Part shown: piece by piece, positions 9,114 to 17,600 of the stretch
Numbering within the stretch: position 1 is the stretch's first letter
Layout: each line of letters starts with the position of its first letter
Origin: Blastococcus sp. TF02-8
GTDB lineage: Bacteria > Actinomycetota > Actinomycetes > Mycobacteriales > Geodermatophilaceae
DNA length: 64,000 nucleotides
Direction of reading: 5' to 3'
Assembly (NCBI RefSeq): GCF_003319175.1
Contig: NZ_QOHK01000006.1
Span: 219,492-283,491, forward strand
Position numbers and translations under genes: made by a program
The notes under the pieces: generated by a model
Told to the model about the DNA's origin: nothing
The model's database searches: none
Seen by the model: only the letters and a program-made list of their open reading frames with translations

Positions 9114-12100
9114 TTCGTCACCCAGAACCGGGAGCCCTCGGGACCCTCGACGCCGTCGCCCTCGCCCGCCGCACCGGCGTGGACGGTGACCGCGAGCACC
9201 TCCCCGGCCAGCTGCTCGGCGTGCTCCTCGAGCGCCTGCGCCAGCACGCCGTCGGCCGTCCACCGCAGCTCGATGCGGTCGCTCACCTCCAGGCCGGAGG
9301 CCTTGCGGGCCTCCTGCACCAGGCGGACCACCTCGCGGACCAGACCGGCCCGCTCCAGCTCCGGGGTGAGCTCGAGGTCGAGGGCGACGGTGAGCCCGCC
9401 GGCGCTGGCCACCGTCCAGCCCTCGCGCGGGGTCTCGGTGACGATCAGGTCCCCGTCCTCCAACGGAACCGGTGCGCCCTCGACCTCGACGGTCGCCGTC
9501 CCGGCCCGGTAGGCCGCCACCAGAGCGGCGGCGTCGGTCGCGGCGACGGCCTTCGCCACCGCCTGCACCTGCTTGCCCATCCGGCGGCCGACCGCACGGA
9601 AGTCGATCTTCACGCTGACGTCGACCAGGTCCCCGCCGACCGCGGCGAGCTCGAGGACCTCGGCCACGTTGAGCTCGTCGGCCACCTCGGCCACCAGGTC
9701 GCGGGGGAGGGAGGCCCAGCCCGGTGCGGCGACGACGGCGCGCGCCAGCGGCTGCCGGGTGCGCACCTTGGCCGAGGTGCGGGCGGAGCGGCCCAGCTCG
9801 ACGAGGCGGCGGACCAGGTCCATCTGCGCGACGAGGGTGTCGTCGAGGGCATCGGCGTCCACCTCCGGCCAGGAGGCCAGGTGCACGGAGTCGACCGCGT
9901 CCGCCTTGCCCGGGACCACGGCGCGCACCCACACCTCGTCGGTGACGAACGGCGTGAACGGGGCCATGAGGCGGGTCAGACCGTCGAGCACCTCGTGCAG
10001 CGTGGCCAGCGCCGAGGCGTCGCCGTCCCAGAAGCGGCGGCGCGAGCGCCGGACGTACCAGTTGGACAGGTCGTCGACGAACTGCGCGAGCAGCCGGCCG
10101 GCGCCCTGGGTGTCGAAGGCCTCCAGCGCGGCGGTGACGTCACGGGTGACGGCGGCCAGCTCGGCCAGCGCCCAGCGGTCCAGCAGCGGCCGCTCCGCCC
10201 GGGCCGGAGCGGGGGAGGCTCCGTCGCCACCCGGCCCACCCCAGCCGTTGGTCTCGGCGTACAGCGTGAAGAAGCTCGCGGCGTTCCAGTAGGTGAGCAG
10301 GACCTTGCGGACCACCTCGGACAGCGTCTCGTGGCCCACCCGGCGGGCCGACCACGGCGAACCGCCGGCCAGCATGAACCAGCGGACGGCGTCGGCGCCG
10401 TGCCGGTCCATCAGCGGGATCGGCTCGAGGATGTTGCCGAGGTGCTTGCTCATCTTCCGGCCGTCCTCGGCCAGGATGTGGCCCAGGCACAGCACGTTCT
10501 CGTAGGAGCTCTTCTCGAAGACGAGGGTGCCGACCGCCATCAGCGAGTAGAACCAGCCGCGGGTCTGGTCGATCGCCTCGGCGATGAAGTGCGCCGGGTA
10601 GGCGGCCTCGAACTGCTCCTGGTTGCGGTAGGGAGCGCCCCACTGGGCGAAGGGCATCGAGCCCGAGTCGTACCAGGCGTCGATGACCTGCGGCACCCGC
10701 CGGTAGGTGCCCTCCTCGCCGTCGACGGTGAAGGTCACCTCGTCGATGAACGGGCGGTGCGGGTCGAGGTCGGAGAGGTCGCGGCCGGTCAGCTCCGACA
10801 GCTCGGCGAGCGAGCCGACGACGACCATGCGGGCGGGGTCGGCGTCGTTGCGCCAGACCGGCAGCGGCGTGCCCCAGTACCGGTCGCGGGAGAGCGCCCA
10901 GTCGACGTTGTTGTCCAGCCAGTCGCCGTAGCGGCCGGTCTTGATGTTCTCCGGGAACCAGTTCGTCTTCTCGTTCTCGGCGAGCAGCTCGCTCTTGATG
11001 GCGCTGGTCCGGATGTACCAGGACGGCTGCGCGTAGTACATGAGCGGCGTGTGGCAGCGCCAGCAGTGCGGATAGCTGTGCTCGTACCGGATCTCGCGGA
11101 ACAGCACACCGCGCGCCTTCAGGTCCTCGACCAGGCCTGCGTCGGCAGCCTTGAAGAAGTGCCCGCCCACGAGCGGCATGTCGGCAAGGAAGTGGCCGGT
11201 CGCGTCGATCGGGTTCACCACGGGCAGGCCGTAGCCGCGGCAGACGGCGAGGTCGTCGGCGCCGAAGGCGGGGGACTGGTGGACCAGCCCGGTGCCGTCG
11301 TCGGTGGTGACGTACTCGGCGAGGACGACGAAGTGGGCATCCCCCTCGGGGAACTCCACCAGCTCGAAGGGCCGCCGGTAGTGCGTGCGCTCCCACTCGC
11401 GACCCGGCGCCCGGCCCAGCACCTCGGCGTCCTCGCCCAGGACGGCGGCCAGCAGCGGCTCGGCCACGACCACGGGCACGTCGTCGGTGCCGGCGGCACG
11501 GGCCACCACGTAGGTCACCTCGGGGTGCACGGCGACCGCGGTGTTGCTCGGCAGCGTCCACGGCGTCGTCGTCCAGACCAGCAGGTCGGCCTTGCCGGCC
11601 CACTCGCCGTCGAGGACCGGCATGCGGACGTACACCGAGGGGTCGGTGATCGTCTCGTACCCCTGGGCGACCTCGTGGTCGGACAGCCCCGTCCCGCAGC
11701 GCGGGCAGTAGGGGGCGACGCGGTGGTCCTCGACCAGCAGACCCTTGCCGTGGATCTGCTTGAGCGACCACCACACGCTCTCGATGTAGCTGGGGTTCAT
11801 CGTCCAGTAGGCCTGGGAGAAGTCGACCCAGTAGCCCATGCGGCGGGTGAGGTCGGCGAAGTCCGCGACGTGCTTCTCCACCGACTCGCGGCAGCGGGCG
11901 TTGAACTCGGCGATGCCGTAGCGCTCGATGTCGGGCTTGCCGGCGAAACCCAGCTGCTGCTCGACCGCGATCTCCACGGGCAGGCCGTGGCAGTCCCAGC
12001 CGGCGCGGCGGGGCACGTGCCAGCCCTGCATCGTCTTGAACCGGGGGAAGACGTCCTTGAAGGCGCGGGCCTCGATGTGGTGGGTGCCGGGGCGGCCGTT

Positions 12101-12268
12101 GGCGGTCGGCGGACCCTCGTAGACGTTCCACTGCGGGCGACCCCGCGAGGCCTCCAGCGACCGGTCGAAGACCTTCTCGCTCTCCCAGCGCTCGAGGATG
12201 GCGTGCTCGAGGGCGGGCAGGTCGACCTGCGGGGGCAGCGCGGCGAAGGGACCGGTGGGAGCGCTCAC
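9107..12268 (-). CDS. ileS: Isoleucyl-tRNA synthetase (long, eukaryote-like type)
   Basis: Class I synthetase charging tRNA-Ile, 1,053 aa. The catalytic HIGH-equivalent reads PGTHHIEAR and the second signature KMSKHLGN. WNVYEGPPTANGRPGTH and the Cys pairs YCPRCGTGLSDHE and HCWRCHTPLMYY (zinc-like clusters in the insertions) are visible. The length and GTHH variant fit the second IleS clade, which includes mycobacterial and plasmid MupA-type enzymes and is known for poor mupirocin binding. The start is GTG 12268 with a -10-like box 6 nt upstream. Confidence 0.97.
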   Translation of the reverse strand: MSAPTGPFAALPPQVDLPALEHAILERWESEKVFDRSLEASRGRPQWNVYEGPPTANGRPGTHHIEARAFKDVFPRFKTMQGWHVPRRAGWDCHGLPVEIAVEQQLGFAGKPDIERYGIAEFNARCRESVEKHVADFADLTRRMGYWVDFSQAYWTMNPSYIESVWWSLKQIHGKGLLVEDHRVAPYCPRCGTGLSDHEVAQGYETITDPSVYVRMPVLDGEWAGKADLLVWTTTPWTLPSNTAVAVHPEVTYVVARAAGTDDVPVVVAEPLLAAVLGEDAEVLGRAPGREWERTHYRRPFELVEFPEGDAHFVVLAEYVTTDDGTGLVHQSPAFGADDLAVCRGYGLPVVNPIDATGHFLADMPLVGGHFFKAADAGLVEDLKARGVLFREIRYEHSYPHCWRCHTPLMYYAQPSWYIRTSAIKSELLAENEKTNWFPENIKTGRYGDWLDNNVDWALSRDRYWGTPLPVWRNDADPARMVVVGSLAELSELTGRDLSDLDPHRPFIDEVTFTVDGEEGTYRRVPQVIDAWYDSGSMPFAQWGAPYRNQEQFEAAYPAHFIAEAIDQTRGWFYSLMAVGTLVFEKSSYENVLCLGHILAEDGRKMSKHLGNILEPIPLMDRHGADAVRWFMLAGGSPWSARRVGHETLSEVVRKVLLTYWNAASFFTLYAETNGWGGPGGDGASPAPARAERPLLDRWALAELAAVTRDVTAALEAFDTQGAGRLLAQFVDDLSNWYVRRSRRRFWDGDASALATLHEVLDGLTRLMAPFTPFVTDEVWVRAVVPGKADAVDSVHLASWPEVDADALDDTLVAQMDLVRRLVELGRSARTSAKVRTRQPLARAVVAAPGWASLPRDLVAEVADELNVAEVLELAAVGGDLVDVSVKIDFRAVGRRMGKQVQAVAKAVAATDAAALVAAYRAGTATVEVEGAPVPLEDGDLIVTETPREGWTVASAGGLTVALDLELTPELERAGLVREVVRLVQEARKASGLEVSDRIELRWTADGVLAQALEEHAEQLAGEVLAVTVHAGAAGEGDGVEGPEGSRFWVTKA

Positions 12269-12274
12269 GTCTCC

Positions 12275-12280
12275 ATTCTC
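12275..12280 (-). promoter_or_regulatory. -10-like box GAGAAT for ileS
   Basis: On the minus strand GAGAAT is separated from GTG 12268 by 6 nt. It lacks the initial T/C of the common form, so it is one of the weaker members of the series. Confidence 0.4.
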
Positions 12281-12337
12281 CCCGAACCGGCAAACGGGTT
12301 CGCCGGTGCGTCCCGGCGCGCCCGCGAGCCGGTACGG

Positions 12338-12343
12338 GAGACT
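12338..12343 (+). promoter_or_regulatory. -10-like box GAGACT upstream of the antiporter leader ORF
   Basis: GAGACT is 6 nt before ATG 12350, which opens a five-codon reading frame rather than the antiporter itself. Confidence 0.4.
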
Positions 12344-12349
12344 GCCCCC

Positions 12350-12367
12350 ATGAGGGGGGCTCGGTGA
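12350..12367 (+). CDS. Five-codon leader ORF (MRGAR) overlapping the antiporter start
   Basis: ATG AGG GGG GCT CGG TGA. Its stop overlaps the antiporter start as GTGA (GTG 12364-12366, TGA 12365-12367). It could be translated from a leaderless transcript and hand ribosomes to the antiporter. Its second and third codons also form the antiporter's purine-rich ribosome site. Translation is inferred from position only. Confidence 0.4.
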   Translation: MRGAR

Positions 12368-13875
12368 ACACCACGGTCACGGTCGCCCTCGCCGTCGGCG
12401 CGGTCGTGGTGCTGCTGGCCGCCGTCGCGCTGCGCCTGGCCGACCGGCTGGGCCTGCCCAGCCTGCTGCTCTACCTGGCCATCGGCGTGGCCCTGGGGGA
12501 GAGCGGGCTCGGGGTCCAGTTCGAGGACTACTCGCTCACCCAGACCCTCGGCGTCGCCGCGCTGCTGGTGATCCTCGCCGAGGGCGGGCTGACCACCCGG
12601 TGGGCCGACGTCCGGCGGGCGCTCGGGCCGGGGCTCAGCCTGGCCACGGTCGGCGTGATGGTCAGCATCGGCGTCACCGGTGCGGTGAGCGTGTGGCTGC
12701 TCGGGTGGTCGTGGGGCTTCGCGCTCCTGGTCGCGGCGGTGATCAGCTCGACCGACGCCGCCGCCGTGTTCGCCACCCTGCGCCGCCTGCCGCTGCCGAG
12801 GCGGCTGGCGGCGTCGCTGGAGACCGAGAGCGGCCTCAACGACGCCCCGGTGATCCTGCTGGTCGTCGTCCTCTCCGACGTGCTGACCGAGGGCACCTCC
12901 GGTCCGTGGTGGCAGGTGCCGGTGGTCGTCGTCGCCGAACTGGCCGGGGGAGCGGCGCTGGGGCTGCTCGTCGGGTTCGGCGGGGCGGAGCTGCTGCGCC
13001 GGGTCGCCTTGCCGCTGTCGGGCTTCTACCCGCTGGCCACCCTCGCGCTGTGCGTGCTGGCCTTCGCCGGCGCCTCGCTGCTGCACACCTCGGGCTTCGT
13101 CGCCGTCTACCTGTGCGGGCTGGTGCTGGGCAACGCCACGCTGCCGCACCGCTCGGCGAGCATCGGCTTCGCGGAGGGCATGGCGTCCCTGGCGCAGATC
13201 GGGCTGTTCGTGATGCTGGGGCTGCTGGTCTCGCCGGCGCGGTTGCCCGACGCGGTGGGCCCGGCGCTGGTGGTCGGTGGTGCGCTGCTGCTGCTCGCCC
13301 GGCCGCTGTCGGTGCTGGCCAGCCTGGTCTGGTTCCGCTTCCCGCCCCGGCAGCAGGCGTTCATCGCGTGGGCCGGGCTGCGCGGGGCGGTGCCGATCGT
13401 CGTCGCCACCTTCCCGCTCACCGCGCAGGTACCGGGGGCGACGACGGTCTTCGACACCGTGTTCGTGCTCGTCGTCGTCTTCACCCTGGTGCAGGGCTGG
13501 TCGCTGCCCTGGGTCGCGCGGCGGCTGGGCATCGGTGCGCCGCTGACGCCGCGGGAGATCCAGGTGGAGGCCGCGCCCCTGGAGGAGCTGGACGCCGAGC
13601 TGATGCAGATGACCGTGCCCAGCGGCTCGCGGTTGCACGGCGTCTACCTGCCGGAGCTCCGGCTGCCCGAGGACGCCGCGGTGGTGCTGATCGTCCGGCA
13701 GGGGCGGTCGTTCGTGCCCGACGAGACGACGCGGCTGATGCGCGGGGACCAGGCGCTGCTGGTGTCGGCGCGGCGGTCGCGGGCCGAGGCGGAGCGCCGG
13801 CTGCGAGCGGTCAGCCGGGCCGGCCGGCTGGCCATGTGGCGCGGCGAGTCCGGCCGCCCCGACGAGACCGACTGA
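12364..13875 (+). CDS. CPA1-type monovalent cation/proton antiporter with TrkA-C domain
   Basis: Integral membrane antiporter of 503 aa (NhaP2/CvrA-like), probably exchanging K+ or Na+ for H+. Roughly 12 hydrophobic segments span residues 1-390. ISSTDAAAVF and ETESGLNDAP are the conserved ion-site motifs. Residues about 400-490 form a TrkA-C/RCK-C regulatory domain (GSRLHGVYLPELRLPEDAAV). GTG 12364 follows AGGGGGG by 4 nt and overlaps a mini-ORF. The last 15 residues (LAMWRGESGRPDETD) are encoded by DNA that recurs 676 bp downstream. Confidence 0.92.
   Translation: MNTTVTVALAVGAVVVLLAAVALRLADRLGLPSLLLYLAIGVALGESGLGVQFEDYSLTQTLGVAALLVILAEGGLTTRWADVRRALGPGLSLATVGVMVSIGVTGAVSVWLLGWSWGFALLVAAVISSTDAAAVFATLRRLPLPRRLAASLETESGLNDAPVILLVVVLSDVLTEGTSGPWWQVPVVVVAELAGGAALGLLVGFGGAELLRRVALPLSGFYPLATLALCVLAFAGASLLHTSGFVAVYLCGLVLGNATLPHRSASIGFAEGMASLAQIGLFVMLGLLVSPARLPDAVGPALVVGGALLLLARPLSVLASLVWFRFPPRQQAFIAWAGLRGAVPIVVATFPLTAQVPGATTVFDTVFVLVVVFTLVQGWSLPWVARRLGIGAPLTPREIQVEAAPLEELDAELMQMTVPSGSRLHGVYLPELRLPEDAAVVLIVRQGRSFVPDETTRLMRGDQALLVSARRSRAEAERRLRAVSRAGRLAMWRGESGRPDETD
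13828..13872 (+). repeat. Direct repeat, copy 1 (antiporter 3' end)
   Basis: 45-nt segment that is 43/45 identical to 14504-14548. This copy encodes the antiporter C-terminus. Confidence 0.9.
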
Positions 13876-13987
13876 GCGCTCCCCGCCGCAGGCCATGGCC
13901 CCCTGCCGGACGTTCCGTCGGCCGAGATGTCCTGCCGTGGGGCAACGCCTGGCGGGCCGTCCGGACACGGTGGGCTAGAAATCTCTC

Positions 13988-14578
13988 GTGCCTGCGTCGT
14001 CGGACCGATCCCTGTTCGTCTGGCTCGCGCTGGCCGGCTGTCTCGCCGGGCTGGGCGCCGCCACCGTGTCAGCTCTCGATGAGTCGTCCGCATCCGTTGC
14101 GGTCTCGAACGAGGACGGGGAGTGGGAGATCACCTCGCTGGTCTGCGACGAGGCGATCAGCCGCGTGGAGGTGCAGCAGGTCGACGCGCCCTCGGGCGGC
14201 GGGACCGGCCCGGTCCTGTGGCGGGTCGAGTCGGATTCGTCCTCGACGGAGACGTCGGTCCGGGTCGGTGAGGCCCCCCGCGGCTTCGAGGTCGTCGTCC
14301 CGCTGGAAGAGCCCCTGCCCCGCGACCGGACGCTGCGCGTCGCCGTCTCCGCCGGGGAGGACGAGTCCGTCGTCGACTGCGACTGGCGGACGTGCCGTCG
14401 GGCACTGTGTGGGTCGACGGCGAGGCGGTCACTCGCGCCGACTTCCAGACCGACCACGCGGGCTGACGGCTGCCGGAAGCCGAAGGTGAGCATCGATCAA
14501 CCGCTGGCGATGTGGCGCGGGGAGTCCGGCCGCCCCGACGAGACCGACCGGAGGCGCGGAACGCTCCGGGCTCGTTAG
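13988..14578 (+). pseudogene. Small exported protein gene, frameshifted near its 3' end
   Basis: GTG 13988 opens a protein with an N-terminal hydrophobic segment (about residues 8-30, WLALAGCLAGLGAATVSA) and an acidic extracytoplasmic part; the family is unknown to me. Frame use changes near 14384-14388. The current frame becomes Arg/Cys/Ser-rich (WRTCRRALCGSTARRS), while the +2-shifted frame reads DVPSGTVWVDGEAVTRADF and stops at TGA 14464-14466, which looks like the authentic C-terminus. Restoring one G at TGGCGG (giving TGGGCGG) would join them. As it stands the ORF runs on through the second copy of the antiporter tail repeat. Either a real mutation or an assembly error. Confidence 0.6.
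14504..14548 (+). repeat. Direct repeat, copy 2 (orphan antiporter tail)
   Basis: Matches 13828-13872 at 43 of 45 positions, with no antiporter body attached. It lies between the frameshifted gene and the Rhs gene and may mark a duplication or insertion scar. Confidence 0.9.
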
Positions 14579-14606
14579 TAACGATCTGGACACGCGTTGT
14601 AACAAT
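14578..14606 (+). promoter_or_regulatory. Paired GTAAC(G/A)AT direct repeats upstream of the Rhs gene
   Basis: GTAACGAT (14578-14585) and GTAACAAT (14599-14606) are spaced 21 bp start to start, two helical turns, in an unusually AT-rich patch. The second overlaps a possible -10 region. They look like a dimer-binding operator. A GCTTGCG/CGCAAGC hairpin (14650-14670) lies between them and the Shine-Dalgarno. Confidence 0.4.
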
Positions 14607-14690
14607 GCCCGTCGCCTGCGTCGTTGACCTGCGATCTTTCGCGGCAGTCGCTTGCGTGCACCGCGCAAGCATCGGGTTGGGGGACGTCGC

Positions 14691-17600
14691 GTGCAGGTTC
14701 GTCATGGGTTTCGGCGGGTTCCGCGTTGGCATGCGCGTGCCGCTGTCGGGGTGATCCTCGCGGCCGCGCTGAGCGTCAGCGTGCTGGAGGTGGTTCCCGC
14801 TCAGGCTGCTCCGGAGAGCACCACCCTCCCGGACGCTGCGTTCGAGGGAGTGCCCGAGGCGGCCGTGCCGGTACCGGCGGCCGATGCAGCCGTGTCCCCG
14901 GCTCCCGGACTGCCGACCGAGTTGCTGTCGAACCCGGCGTTCATGGCTGAAGGGCGGCTCGCGGACGAGCCCGCTGACACCGGCCCCGTACCCAAGCCTG
15001 GAGGGCTTCTCGACACGACGGATCTTCCGGATTCGGCGTTCGACAAGGCGTTCACCAAGGCAAAGGCCAGCGGTCGACCGGTCGAACTGGCGGCCGAGAC
15101 CACCGAGACGACGATCGCTTTCGTCCAGCCTGATGGCTCCGTCCGCGTTCAGGCGGCAGCCGGGCCGGTGCGTACCGATGTCGACGGCAAGTGGGTCGAC
15201 GTCGACACGACGCTGAAAGTGACCACGAAGGGCGTGCGGCCGGCCGCCGTGACCGGGGACATCACGTTCTCCGCAGGTGGCGACACGTCGATGGTGTCGT
15301 TGGGTGACGGCGACGGAACTCGGATCTCTCTCGACTGGCAAGGAAAGCTGCCGAAGCCTCGGCTGTCCGGGGATACGGCGACGTACCGCGACGTGCTGCC
15401 GGGCGTGGACCTGATCCTCGTCGCGACGAGGCAGGGCTTCCAGCAACACCTGGTGGTGAAGAAGCGTCCGACCCCCACGACTCTCGACGAGCTCACGCGT
15501 CTCGAGTTCCCGATGACCACGGACGGCGCAACCGTCGACGAGGCTGCCGGCGATCAGCTGCGCGTGACCAAGTCCGGTGCCGTCGTGGGCAGCGCTGCTC
15601 CGCCTGTCATGTGGGACGCGCGGACCGATCCGGTGACCGGTGGGCCGGCTGTCGTGACGGCCATCGGCCTGGACCTGGCTGACCCGACCAGGACCGGCAC
15701 CGATGCGACGCTCGTCCTGCACCCGCCGAGCCGCGTCCTGACCGACCCAGCCACCGTGTACCCCGTCACCATCGACCCGGGCCCGACCCTGGGGTGGCTG
15801 GGCAGTGCCTTCGTGCAGTCCAACATCGCCAACACCCCCCAGGGCGGTTCCACGGAGTTGCGCATCGGGAGCTACGACGGCGGGACGACGCGCGCGCTGT
15901 CGCTGTTGCGCTTCGACGTCTCGACTGCGGTCAACCGACAGGTGCAGTCGGCCACGTTGCGGTTGTTCGAGACCTGGGCGCCCTCGTGCTCGCCCAGGTG
16001 GATGGACATTCGAAAGGCGGCAGACTTCGACCCGTACGGGGTCACCTGGAACAGCCGCCCGTGGGTCGACTGGTCCACCTCGGGAATCCTCGCCAACGCC
16101 AACGTCGCCTACGGGTACGGCGGATGCCCCGCGAACTGGGTCAACTTCTCGATGACTGACTGGCTCCGCCGTTACGCCAACCTGGACAACGACATGGGCG
16201 ACGTCATGCCGCTTGCTGTGACTGCGGGCAGCGACACCGACTCCATGGCATGGAAGAAGTTCAACTCCGGGAACGCCTCGAGCAACGTACCGACTCTGGA
16301 GTTCACCTACGACGGGTCCTGCGACCAGTACTACGGCAACGTCATCTGCGGTGAGATCCGCCAGAAGTGGCAATCGCAGGGTGGCGCAAACGGCTGGCTG
16401 GGATTACCGGTGACCACAAATGCGCTCACTCCCAACGGGCGGGGCTACTACAACGAGTTCGAGCACGGCTCCATCTACTGGACCCCGGCGACCGGTGCCC
16501 GCTTCATCAGGGGCGAGATCCGGGACAAGTGGGTCGAGCTCGGCGCCGAGAACGGTCGACTTGGTTTTCCGATCTCCGACGAGTCGTGCACCCTGCGGGA
16601 CGGGGGCTGCTACATCTCCATGGAGGGAGGCTCGATCCACTGGTCACCCACGACCGGCGCCCATGTGACGTGGGGAGAGATCCGGTCCAAGTGGGCCCAG
16701 CTGGGCTGGGAGACCTCGCATCTCGGCTACCCCACCAGCGATGAGATCTGCGCCGACAATGGCTGCCACAACGACTTCGAACGGGGCGCCATCTACTGGA
16801 GTGCGGGGACTGGAGCGCACAACGTCCAGGGTGAGATCTACAAGAGGTGGGCTTCGATCGGGCTGAGCAAGTCCTATCTCGGCTTCCCGCAGGCGGACGA
16901 GAGTTGTGGCCAGAGCAGTTGCTCCGTCGTCTTTCAGAACGGGGCGATCCACTGGTCCCAGGCGTCAGGCGCGTTCGACATCACCGGCGCGATCCGGAGT
17001 CGCTGGACGGAGCTTGGTGGTGAACCGAGCTGGCTGGGCATGCCGACGAGCGGACCCATCCCGGTCGCCGGAGGGGCGCGTCAGGAGTTCCAGGGCGGGA
17101 ACATCGTCTTCGATCAGCGCACCGGCACGACTGTCGTGGGCGCTGGCTCGCTGAAGTACCCCACCCAGTTCCAGCGGGTGACGCAGGCACGTACGCAGCT
17201 GCAGGCCTCGGCCAAGGTTCGGCCTGGCGGCGACTCCTACGACGCCGTTCGCTTCGAGTGGCGCCCGTACAGCCTGTCGCCGACCGAGAACTGGGCTCGT
17301 GTCGAGCCGTCGAAGCTCGCGCTCCAGGACGGCGGCGCCGTGGCGGACGAGTGGTTGCCGGTTACCGACCAGGAGGGCGGAAGCAAGACCTCCACTCTGT
17401 ACACGTGGAATGCCACGTCCTCGATCACGACGGACGGACTCGCCCAGGTCCGCGCCTGCTTCCGCCTGGCCGGCAAGACCGACGAGCGGTGCACCGGCGT
17501 CACCCAGATCACCGTCGACCGCGCGGGTCTCACCGGCGCGAACGCGACGTCGAACCTCGGGCCTGGCACGGTCGGGCTGCTGACCGGTGCGTATGCGGTC

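Noticed and set aside
9179..12367. 1,062-codon plus-strand open frame opposite ileS
   Set aside because: ileS on the minus strand has complete synthetase motifs. The plus frame is composition-driven; only its last five codons matter, as the possible leader ORF.
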